Source: Bdellovibrionales bacterium
GTDB lineage: Bacteria; Bdellovibrionota; Bdellovibrionia; Bdellovibrionales; UBA1609
NCBI GenBank assembly: GCA_020435185.1
Contig: JAGRAA010000423.1
Location: forward strand, 1-5,265
Reading direction: 5' to 3'
DNA length: 5,265 nt
Under the pieces are notes generated by a model that was given only the letters and a program-made list of their open reading frames with translations, was not told the DNA's origin and made no database searches. The position numbers were made by a program, and so were the translations under genes. Positions 1 to 5,265 of this stretch are shown here, in pieces; the first letter of the stretch is position 1, and the number at the start of each line of letters is the position of its first letter.

Positions 1-46
1 AGCTCCTACAGAAGAGCCCCCGGTTAAAGAGGCAGTTCAAAATTGA
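1..46 (+). CDS. mreC: MreC, C-terminal end only (partial gene)
   Basis: An open frame enters from the left edge (first full codon at base 2) and ends at the TGA at 44-46. It encodes the 14 residues APTEEPPVKEAVQN. This acidic, proline-containing tail has no fold of its own. I call it mreC from position alone: mreC normally lies directly upstream of mreD, and the stop here overlaps the mreD start by 4 bases. MreC is a periplasmic, membrane-anchored scaffold protein of the rod-shape complex, and low-complexity charged tails are common at its C-terminus. The residues themselves are too few to prove identity. Confidence 0.7.
   Translation, partial: APTEEPPVKEAVQN
27..32 (+). promoter_or_regulatory. 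Shine-Dalgarno for mreD, supports the TTG start
   Basis: The purine run AAGAGG lies inside the last mreC codons, 10 bases before the TTG at 43. The mreD frame has a stop at 25-27, so no earlier start is possible. The next in-frame ATG would remove the first membrane segment. This site plus the TTGA stop/start overlap make TTG the only sensible start. Confidence 0.6.
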
Positions 47-582
47 CAGATAAAAAACTTATTTTTAAAAACTATTTATTTTTTATAATAGGAGCAACTC
101 TTCTTTCTAGCTTTCAAACAAGCCTTTGGGTCACACATCTCAATGGTCTACCTTCACCCAACTTTTGGATGCCCACCCTCGCTTTTTGGGCGCTTTATCG
201 CCATGAAAAAGAGTTTCTTATTATGATTTACTTGATTACTTTGATCCTCTCGCCCTTGTCTGGTATCCCGTTGGGTTTATTTCTGCTGAATAATACAATA
301 ATCACTTTAGTCGCCTATTTTGTAAAACAACGACTCTATCAACCTGGAGTTATTTTTTATATGCTCATCTGTGGGGCAATGACAATGTCATACCCTTTCA
401 TATATTGGCTTTTATCACACTTGCTAGAGGAAAACCCCATCAACAGCTTTTCAATATACAATTGGATGATGCAAACCTTGTTAACGACGTTGGTTGCTCT
501 CCCACTCTACATGCTCTATGTATGGATTGATGACGTCACCCAAATGGAACTTCCTACGGAAACAGGGAGACAGTTTCAATGA
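43..582 (+). CDS. mreD: MreD, rod-shape-determining membrane protein
   Basis: This 179-residue, strongly hydrophobic protein fits MreD in size (usually about 160-180 residues), topology and place between mreC and mrdA. Hydrophobic stretches at roughly residues 10-31, 40-52, 57-95 (probably two helices), 102-128 and 140-163 suggest five or six inner-membrane helices with short loops. MreD belongs to the elongasome with MreB, MreC, RodA and PBP2 and helps couple cytoplasmic MreB filaments to wall synthesis; it has no known enzymatic activity. Translation starts at TTG, overlapping the mreC stop by 4 bases, and the gene ends in an ATGA overlap with mrdA, so coupled translation is likely. MreD sequences diverge widely, so the call rests on hydropathy, length and strong synteny more than on a motif. 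Confidence 0.9.
   Translation: MTDKKLIFKNYLFFIIGATLLSSFQTSLWVTHLNGLPSPNFWMPTLAFWALYRHEKEFLIMIYLITLILSPLSGIPLGLFLLNNTIITLVAYFVKQRLYQPGVIFYMLICGAMTMSYPFIYWLLSHLLEENPINSFSIYNWMMQTLLTTLVALPLYMLYVWIDDVTQMELPTETGRQFQ
565..569 (+). promoter_or_regulatory. Shine-Dalgarno for mrdA
   Basis: GGGAG lies within the end of mreD, 9 bases before the ATG at 579. It supports that ATG over the in-frame ATG at 594, which has only a GGA immediately before it. The ATGA overlap with the mreD stop also favours the first ATG. Confidence 0.55.
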
Positions 583-2600
583 ACCGTTTAGGAATGGATG
601 AGGAAAGAAAAGAGCTTTTACCACGCTATCGACTACTTTATATCGTAGTCGCTGTCAGCGCCTTGATGATCGTTACCCGCTTGTGGTATTTGCAGATCCT
701 AAAAGGGGAAGAATTAAGAGACTATTCCGAAAAAAACCGTATTAAAGAAACCAAAATTCCTGCACAAAGAGGACTCATTCTAGACCGAAACGGTGAGGTA
801 CTTGTGGATAACCTCCCTGGTTTTTCGGTAACGATCACCCCTCAATACGCTAAAGATTTAACTGAAACCGCTGACGACTTAAGCCCGATTTTGGATATTC
901 CCTCGCCAAAAATTATTTCTACCGTAAAAAAAAGTCGAAGCTCGAATGGTCTCTTTTGGCCCGCAAAAATCAAAGAAAATTTAAGTTTAGACGAAGTGGT
1001 TCGAGTAAAAAAATTACGTCTCTATCATGAAGGCTTAGATATACACCCTATCGTTGTACGGCATTACCCCTTAGGAGAAAACGGCGCACAACTGTTTGGA
1101 TATGTGGGTGAAATTAGCAAAAGACAGATTAGCAGAATGAACAATAAATACAAAGGTCAAATTCGCTTCGAACAAGGGGACATCATTGGCAAAAGTGGGT
1201 TAGAGCAAAAGTGGGAGTCTAGCGTTCGGGGAAAGAACGGCATTCGTTTTGTCGAAGTGGACGCCCGAGGCCGAGGAGCAAAAGACGCGGTCAATATTCT
1301 CGGGTTCAATTCAAAACCAGCTCAACAAGGCAACAATCTTGTTTTAACCATAGATAAAGATATCCAAAAAGCCGCTTATGAAGCGATGAATAGAAATGAC
1401 AAAATAGGCCCAAGAATAGGATCTTTAGTGGCCATAAAAGCGAATGGAGAAGTCCTTGCTTGGGTCAATTCTCCCTCTTTTGACCCGAATCGTTTTTCTA
1501 CAGGAATATCTCCTGAGTTCCTAGAAGAATTGAGAAACGATCCTTTCAAACCCTTTAGAAATAGAGTGATTCAAGATCATTACCCTCCTGGGTCGACCTT
1601 CAAACCCATTATTGCCATAGCAGCCCTCCAAGAAGGAGTGGTAAAAGAGCAAACCATTGTTCACTCCCCAGGTTTTATTATGTTTGCGGGACGCCCTTAT
1701 CATGACCATCTCCGCGGAGGACACGGAGACATCACTATCGCCCAAGCCATTGAAAGATCCTCTAATGTATTTTTCTACAAAATGGGAATACAGTTAGGCA
1801 TAGACAAAATGGCAAAATATGCCAAAGCTCTAGGAATAGGGGCGCGGACACAAATTAAACTCTACAATGAAGCCCCTGGATTGATGCCCACAAAAGAATG
1901 GAAACTTAAACGCTTCGGTGAACCCTGGCAGCCAGGCGAGAACCTGAGTAATGCCATAGGACAAGGCTTTGTTCTCACCACCCCTCTGCAGATGGCCGTT
2001 GCCTATAATACTATTGGACTAGAAGGTCTTCGGTATAAACCTTTTATTGTGAAAAAGATCATAGACAGCAATAGCCAGGTGGTCGTTGAGAACAAACCCC
2101 AACTGATCTACGATTTGTCTGAACAAAAAGAAAATCAGGTTTATATTTCAAAAGAGACATTTAAAGCTGTTAAAAAAGGCATGTGGGGTGTGGCCAATGG
2201 TCCCCACGGCACGGCTCGCTGGTGGAAAATTCCAAATGTAGAAATGGCCGGAAAAACAGGAACCGTACAAATGAAGTCTTATTCCAAAGATCAAATTTAT
2301 GATCGATGCGACGCTTATCCTTTTCAACAGCGACATCACGGGTGGTTCGTAGGCTTTGCTCCAGCAGATAAACCTGAAATAACTGTGGCTATTTTAGCTG
2401 AACACTCCTGTCATGGAAGCACGGGAGGAGCTCCTGTAGTGCGTGATACCATTAAGGCCTATTTCGAAAAATACCGCCCCGAATTGTTCAAAGCCTCACC
2501 CCATAAAGTGACCCATATGAAAACTGTAGACTCTAATCCTAAAGAAAGTGCTTTAATGCACCCAGATACTCCACCCCCTACTGAGGAGCTAGACGAATAA
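579..2600 (+). CDS. mrdA: Penicillin-binding protein 2 (elongasome peptidoglycan DD-transpeptidase)
   Basis: This 673-residue class B PBP cross-links new peptidoglycan in the periplasm during side-wall growth, as partner of RodA. After a short cytoplasmic tail there is one membrane anchor at about residues 19-40. The dimerisation/pedestal domain begins with the conserved RGLILDRNG (64-72) and extends to about residue 250. The transpeptidase domain carries all three active-site motifs: S339-T-F-K342 (nucleophilic serine, in YPPGSTFKP), S394-S-N396, and K559-T-G561. The length is slightly above the E. coli protein because of a hydrophilic, proline- and acid-rich tail from about residue 638, probably disordered. 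The start overlaps the mreD stop by 4 bases, and the stop TAA shares one base with the rodA ATG. PBP3/FtsI is less likely because the direct partner is rodA in an mre cluster. Confidence 0.97.
   Translation: MNRLGMDEERKELLPRYRLLYIVVAVSALMIVTRLWYLQILKGEELRDYSEKNRIKETKIPAQRGLILDRNGEVLVDNLPGFSVTITPQYAKDLTETADDLSPILDIPSPKIISTVKKSRSSNGLFWPAKIKENLSLDEVVRVKKLRLYHEGLDIHPIVVRHYPLGENGAQLFGYVGEISKRQISRMNNKYKGQIRFEQGDIIGKSGLEQKWESSVRGKNGIRFVEVDARGRGAKDAVNILGFNSKPAQQGNNLVLTIDKDIQKAAYEAMNRNDKIGPRIGSLVAIKANGEVLAWVNSPSFDPNRFSTGISPEFLEELRNDPFKPFRNRVIQDHYPPGSTFKPIIAIAALQEGVVKEQTIVHSPGFIMFAGRPYHDHLRGGHGDITIAQAIERSSNVFFYKMGIQLGIDKMAKYAKALGIGARTQIKLYNEAPGLMPTKEWKLKRFGEPWQPGENLSNAIGQGFVLTTPLQMAVAYNTIGLEGLRYKPFIVKKIIDSNSQVVVENKPQLIYDLSEQKENQVYISKETFKAVKKGMWGVANGPHGTARWWKIPNVEMAGKTGTVQMKSYSKDQIYDRCDAYPFQQRHHGWFVGFAPADKPEITVAILAEHSCHGSTGGAPVVRDTIKAYFEKYRPELFKASPHKVTHMKTVDSNPKESALMHPDTPPPTEELDE
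2583..2588 (+). promoter_or_regulatory. Shine-Dalgarno for rodA inside the mrdA 3' end
   Basis: GAGGAG lies in the final mrdA codons, 11 bases upstream of the rodA ATG at 2600. The spacing is at the long end of the usual range. With the TAATG stop/start overlap it indicates re-initiation or coupled translation of rodA after mrdA. Confidence 0.5.
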
Positions 2601-3724
2601 TGCTTCAATCCAATTTACATGTTGAAGGAAGAACATTTTTTAATCGCTTCGATTATCATTTTGCGATAGTTATACTTTCTCTTAACCTCATCGGACTGAT
2701 TAACCTCTATTCAGCCACACACGGAGTAAGTATTACCTCTACGACCAAACTCTTTAACCAGCAAATTTTGTGGCTTTCTGTAGGGTGGGGTCTGTATTTT
2801 GTGGTTACGTTAATGGATTACAATTTTTTTAGACGGATCACTTATATTCTTTATGGCATAAATGTCTTTGCCATGGCCTCGGTCATGGTGATCGGAAAAT
2901 CATTCTATGGAGCTCAAAGATGGCTTGATCTTGGTTTTTTTAGATACCAACCTTCTGAAACTATGAAGCTTGTACTTGTTCTTACCCTCTCCCACATCAT
3001 CGCAGACAAGCATCGACCTGAAGGCTTAGGCTTGAGAGATCTATTTTTACCCGCTGTGATCACAGGCATCCCTTTCGTACTCACAGTAAAACAGCCTGAT
3101 TTAGGAACAGCCCTTTTACTCATCGCTATCTCTTTTTCTATTCTCTTTTTTGCAAAAATCAAAAAATATTTGCTTATCTTGGGCCTGTCCGTAGTCGTTA
3201 TTGCTGCTCCCTTGGTGTGGAGCTTCGGCATGAAGACCTACCAAAAAAATAGAGTATTGACTTTTCTTGATCCAGGAAAAGACCCTAGAGGAACAGGTTA
3301 CAATAGTATCCAATCTAAAATTGCGGTAGGCAGTGGTGAATTTTTAGGAAAAGGCTTTAGAAAAGGCACACAGTCACAGCTCGAATTTCTCCCTGAGAGA
3401 CATACAGATTTTATTTATAGCGTTCTCAGTGAAGAGTTTGGATTTTTGGGTAGCGTATCCACATTTGGCCTATTTATTATTCTTTATCTGATGGGAATTC
3501 GGGCTTCTATTCATTCGAAAGATAAATTTGGAGCATTTGTTTCGGTAGGTGTTCTAGCCTATCTGTTTTGGCACGTATTTGTAAATATCGGAATGGTCAT
3601 AGGTATCCTTCCCATTGTAGGAGTCCCCCTTCCCCTTCTCAGTTATGGTGGGTCCAGCTTACTCTCTACAATGTTCGGATTAGGACTCATCTCGTCCATA
3701 TCCTACAGAAGATATTTGTTTTAA
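2600..3724 (+). CDS. rodA: RodA, SEDS-family peptidoglycan glycosyltransferase
   Basis: RodA polymerises glycan strands from lipid II at the inner membrane and works as a complex with PBP2. The 374-residue length matches the family (E. coli 370), and the protein is hydrophobic throughout, consistent with about ten helices. Family landmarks appear in order: GAQRWLDLG (104-112) followed by QPSE (117-120), KQPDLGTALL (164-173), the extracellular loop PERHTDFI (265-272) with D270 at the position of the essential SEDS aspartate, and the signature VNIGMVIGILPIVGVPLP (328-345) followed by LLSYGGSS (346-353). The PERHTDFI and GILPIVGVPLP forms are typical of RodA rather than FtsW, and the mrdA neighbour agrees. 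The start shares one base with the mrdA stop. Only 11 AT-rich bases separate the stop from the convergent trxA stop, with no obvious terminator, so transcripts may read into the trxA antisense strand. Confidence 0.97.
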   Translation: MLQSNLHVEGRTFFNRFDYHFAIVILSLNLIGLINLYSATHGVSITSTTKLFNQQILWLSVGWGLYFVVTLMDYNFFRRITYILYGINVFAMASVMVIGKSFYGAQRWLDLGFFRYQPSETMKLVLVLTLSHIIADKHRPEGLGLRDLFLPAVITGIPFVLTVKQPDLGTALLLIAISFSILFFAKIKKYLLILGLSVVVIAAPLVWSFGMKTYQKNRVLTFLDPGKDPRGTGYNSIQSKIAVGSGEFLGKGFRKGTQSQLEFLPERHTDFIYSVLSEEFGFLGSVSTFGLFIILYLMGIRASIHSKDKFGAFVSVGVLAYLFWHVFVNIGMVIGILPIVGVPLPLLSYGGSSLLSTMFGLGLISSISYRRYLF

Positions 3725-3735
3725 ACTTAAAAAAT

Positions 3736-4053
3736 TTAAATATGCTTTTGAAGGACTTCTACAATATTCTCTTTAGGATAGTTTCCAACGATTTGTTCAA
3801 CTTCTTGACCATCTTTAAATACGATCATGGTAGGAATTCCGCGCACCCCATATCTTGCTGGAGCACCTGGATTTTCATCCACATTAACCTTGATGATCTT
3901 TACCTCATCCATCTCGTTTGAAATTTCTTCTAACTTCGGACCTAAAGCTCGACAAGGACCACACCATTCTGCCCAAAAATCCACTAATATGGTGCCTTCT
4001 GCTTTTAAAACATCCTTTTCAAAATCTGCATCCGTCGTATGCCCAACAGCCAT
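3736..4053 (-). CDS. trxA: Thioredoxin
   Basis: This 105-residue cytoplasmic protein has the whole thioredoxin fold and the classical active site W30-C31-G32-P33-C34, preceded by VDFWAE. D25 is the buried acid that tunes the cysteine pKa. The cis-proline is in RGIPT (P74), followed by a FKDGQEV turn and a closing helix to residue 105. The two cysteines reduce disulfides in client proteins and are recharged by thioredoxin reductase. The length equals typical TrxA, and there is no signal peptide or membrane anchor, so this is not a periplasmic TlpA/DsbE type. The ATG is preceded by a strong AAGGAG site. The gene is monocistronic within view, converging on rodA and diverging from the response regulator gene, so its place beside the mre cluster need not be functional. 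Confidence 0.97.
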   Translation of the reverse strand: MAVGHTTDADFEKDVLKAEGTILVDFWAEWCGPCRALGPKLEEISNEMDEVKIIKVNVDENPGAPARYGVRGIPTMIVFKDGQEVEQIVGNYPKENIVEVLQKHI

Positions 4054-4059
4054 TCTCCA

Positions 4060-4065
4060 CTCCTT
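4060..4065 (-). promoter_or_regulatory. Strong Shine-Dalgarno for trxA
   Basis: Read on the minus strand, AAGGAG lies 6 bases before the trxA ATG (4053-4051). It is the strongest ribosome-binding site in the window, fits an abundant protein, and fixes the start codon. Confidence 0.8.
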
Positions 4066-4089
4066 TTAAAATTAAGTCTTACCTTATAC

Positions 4090-4117
4090 TGTATATTATT
4101 TCTAATAATGAGTTCAA
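4090..4117 (-). promoter_or_regulatory. trxA: Tentative sigma70-type promoter for trxA
   Basis: On the minus strand, TTGAAC (4117-4112) and TATACA (4095-4090) are separated by 16 bp. Each keeps four of six consensus bases, and the -10 lacks the favoured final T. Transcription would start about 25-30 bases before the trxA ribosome-binding region, a sensible leader length. The region is very AT-rich, so chance matches are easy. A perfect 6-bp inverted repeat fills most of the spacer. Confidence 0.35.
4095..4109. repeat. AT-rich inverted repeat in the trxA leader/promoter
   Basis: ATTATT and AATAAT form a perfect 6-bp inverted repeat around the 3-base centre TCT. It lies almost exactly between the proposed -35 and -10 elements of trxA. 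It could be a repressor or activator half-site pair, or simply chance in AT-rich DNA. Confidence 0.3.
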
Positions 4118-4140
4118 TATTGGAATTGGCAAGGCGCATC

Positions 4141-4186
4141 TCTTTCTTTTTGAGATTCTTTCTTTTTGAGATTCTTTCTTTTTGAG
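4141..4186. repeat. Tandem repeat, three copies of a ~16-bp T-rich unit
   Basis: The unit ATTCTTTCTTTTTGAG occurs exactly at 4155-4170 and 4171-4186. A first copy at 4141-4154 keeps the last 14 bases. The run then breaks off at ATCC. The + strand is pyrimidine-rich apart from the GAG; on the minus strand the unit reads CTCAAAAAGAAAGAAT. It lies 88-133 bp upstream of the trxA start and about 155-200 bp upstream of the response regulator start. The 16-bp period is not a multiple of three and no supported gene covers it, so it is not a protein repeat. Slippage or an upstream activator array are both possible. Confidence 0.9.
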
Positions 4187-4313
4187 ATCCTCCATTTTTC
4201 GCTTATTTTGCATAACGTCGATAAACTAGCGTCGACAGCAATATGCCTCAAAATGAACCAATTCATGAGAGACATAAGACCATAGCCCCAAATCCTTTAG
4301 AAATCTATAAGTT

Positions 4314-4330
4314 TCGGTCTAATAAACCGA
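4314..4330. promoter_or_regulatory. 17-bp near-perfect palindrome, possible operator before the response regulator gene
   Basis: TCGGTCTAATAAACCGA pairs at seven of its eight symmetric positions around a central A; only C4319/A4325 breaks it. It ends 10 bases before the regulator ATG, where a bound dimer would block transcription or translation start. As RNA it could form a weak hairpin with a 5-bp TCGGT/ACCGA stem and a 7-base loop. There is no U-tract behind it, so it is not a terminator. A role as operator is inference only. Confidence 0.4.
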
Positions 4331-4340
4331 TAGAAGCTTT

Positions 4341-5265
4341 ATGGAAAAGGGACAATTTGAAATTTTAATAATAGAAGACGATGAGTCTCAATCTTCAGCA
4401 TTAAAAGAGGCCCTTCAAAGACAAGGCTTTTCAGTCAGCACTGAAAAAGATCCAGATAAAGCAGTGAAAAATTCAAAGTTTAAAAATTACCACCTCTCCA
4501 TAGTAGACTGCATGCTTCCAAAACAAAATGGTGTTGATGTTGCAAAAAAACTCTATCGAGACTCACACAACGAAATGGCCACAATTTTCGTAAGTGGGGT
4601 TTTTAAAGATCCAAAGTTTATTGAAAACACCGTCAATAGCGTTGATGCTTTAAAGTTTTTTAGTAAACCTTTTAATATCGAAGAACTCATCGCTACAGTT
4701 ACTTCTGAGTACGAACGCATAGCTGGAGAAGAACACCTTACGGCTATTCATTCGTTGATGACGAGGTCAGACAGTAGCAATCAAGATAAAATCTCAACCG
4801 TCAATAATTCAAATACCCTCCATGGCTTAGACCTCCCTCACATTTATTCTCTGTTTAGCCAATCTAATTTATCAGGGATTTTAACGGTTAAATATTCTGA
4901 AAGGCGAACCTATAAAGTCTGGTTTAGCGACGGAAACATCTCTCGTGTAGAAAGCAATGACAAAGATTCTTTTTTTGGAACTCTCCTTGTGGAGTATGGT
5001 TTTGCTACACTCAAAGATGTCAAAAAAAGTCTGGCCAATCAAGAGCAAAAAAAATTAGGAGAAAAACTGATAGATTCAAATGCTATTAGTCCTCACGCCA
5101 TTAAAATAGTTTATAAAGAACAAATGTACATTCGACTCAGTAAAAGTATAAAAAATCAGTTTGTTGACGTTCACTTTGAGGATAAAAAAATAAACTTAGA
5201 TGATATTTATATAAATAAAGAAGAAATCATCCACCAACAGTCTGATTGGTTACTCTCGAAAATGA
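4341..5265 (+). CDS. Response regulator: receiver domain plus DUF4388 (PATAN-type) domain, C-terminus beyond window
   Basis: The frame from the ATG at 4341 stays open for 308 codons and leaves the window without a stop. Residues 6-122 are a complete receiver domain: acidic pocket E12-D13-D14, phospho-acceptor D56 in IVDCMLP, switch S85, aromatic F106, and the invariant K109-P110. A polar, Ser/Asn-rich linker (about 125-158) leads to a DUF4388/PATAN-like region from about residue 160, with LHGLDLPHIYSLF, SGILTVKY and the characteristic VWFSDGNISRVES (193-205). No HTH, GGDEF or HD output domain is seen so far. The protein would be phosphorylated by an unidentified histidine kinase and probably signal through protein contacts. 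An in-frame stop at 4323-4325 makes 4341 the first possible ATG. The only purine run before it, AGAAG at 4332-4336, is a poor, close ribosome-binding site. The gene is too generic for a symbol. Confidence 0.92.
   Translation, partial: MEKGQFEILIIEDDESQSSALKEALQRQGFSVSTEKDPDKAVKNSKFKNYHLSIVDCMLPKQNGVDVAKKLYRDSHNEMATIFVSGVFKDPKFIENTVNSVDALKFFSKPFNIEELIATVTSEYERIAGEEHLTAIHSLMTRSDSSNQDKISTVNNSNTLHGLDLPHIYSLFSQSNLSGILTVKYSERRTYKVWFSDGNISRVESNDKDSFFGTLLVEYGFATLKDVKKSLANQEQKKLGEKLIDSNAISPHAIKIVYKEQMYIRLSKSIKNQFVDVHFEDKKINLDDIYINKEEIIHQQSDWLLSKM

Larger units (their letters stand above)
4054..4340. other. Divergent intergenic region between trxA and the response regulator gene
   Basis: This 287-bp region must hold the promoters of both flanking genes. 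From the trxA side it contains the trxA ribosome-binding site, a possible promoter with an inverted repeat, the tandem repeat array, and a CGTCGA direct repeat (4216-4221 and 4230-4235). It ends with the palindrome at 4314-4330. I find no tRNA-like cloverleaf, riboswitch or strong hairpin terminator. No convincing -35/-10 pair is visible for the response regulator; TATAAG at 4306-4311 is an isolated -10-like hexamer. Confidence 0.8.

Noticed and set aside
1521..1745. Minus-strand open frame of 74 codons inside mrdA
   Set aside because: It lies antisense to the conserved transpeptidase core, encodes no recognisable motif, and is explained by the coding bias of mrdA.
2914..3313. Two overlapping minus-strand open frames inside rodA
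   Set aside because: Both are antisense to conserved RodA helices and loops, overlap each other, and show no protein-family features.
3677..3703. Imperfect hairpin near the rodA 3' end (GGATTAGGAC / GTCCATATCC with a 7-base loop) as a terminator
   Set aside because: The stem has a 2x2 internal mismatch, lies inside rodA coding sequence, and no U-tract follows directly on either strand; the nearest T-rich run is about 8 bases away and interrupted.
4121..4135. Possible sigma54 -24/-12 site (TGGAATTGGCAAGGC)
   Set aside because: Only the GG and GC dinucleotides have the right 10-bp spacing; the rest of the consensus, notably TTGC, is absent.
3568..4169. Plus-strand open frames over the rodA end and antisense to trxA
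   Set aside because: They are antisense shadows of a clear thioredoxin gene or alternative frames of rodA, with no ribosome-binding sites or motifs.
4141..4186. CRISPR array or protein-coding repeat reading of the tandem repeat
   Set aside because: Units of 16 bp are directly adjacent with no spacers and no internal dyad, and the period is not a multiple of three.
4216..4235. CGTCGA direct repeat as a distinct binding site
   Set aside because: Two 6-bp copies 14 bp apart are too short to separate from chance without conservation data.

Overview
The window is AT-leaning bacterial DNA that is almost fully coding. It holds the downstream part of a cell-elongation (rod-shape) operon, a convergent thioredoxin gene, and the start of a divergent signalling gene that runs off the right edge. 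The operon order mreC-mreD-mrdA-rodA is the classic Gram-negative one. The last gene is a response regulator fused to a DUF4388 (PATAN-type) domain, a combination common in Bdellovibrionota, Myxococcota and other former deltaproteobacteria. A low-GC, Bdellovibrio-like organism is therefore my best guess, but this is inference from architecture and not a sequence match.

Layout. Bases 1-46 are the last 14 codons of a gene that is almost certainly mreC. Next come mreD (43-582, TTG start), mrdA/PBP2 (579-2600) and rodA (2600-3724), all on the + strand. Each start overlaps the previous stop (TTGA, ATGA, TAATG), so they look like one translationally coupled transcript whose promoter lies left of the window. 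Only 11 bp separate the rodA stop from the stop of trxA (3736-4053, - strand), and no convincing hairpin-plus-U-tract terminator is visible there. A 287-bp divergent intergenic region (4054-4340) follows. It holds a strong Shine-Dalgarno and a tentative promoter for trxA, three tandem copies of a roughly 16-bp T-rich unit, and a 17-bp near-perfect palindrome just before the next gene. From 4341 to the window end is an open frame for a receiver-DUF4388 response regulator, incomplete at its C-terminus.

How the genes work together. MreC and MreD are inner-membrane scaffold proteins of the elongasome. RodA is the SEDS glycosyltransferase that polymerises lipid II, and PBP2 is its cognate transpeptidase; the mrdA-rodA pair keeps the two enzymes stoichiometric. 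All catalytic motifs are present in both enzymes. Thioredoxin is a separate cytoplasmic housekeeping reductase. The response regulator has a complete phosphorylation site but no DNA-binding domain in the visible part, so it probably works through protein-protein contacts.

Most of the window is ordinary core genome. The points most worth a second look are the divergent intergenic region (tandem repeat, palindromes, overlapping 41-codon frame) and the apparently altered zinc-site residues in PBP2. I see no clear evidence of a new multi-gene system here.
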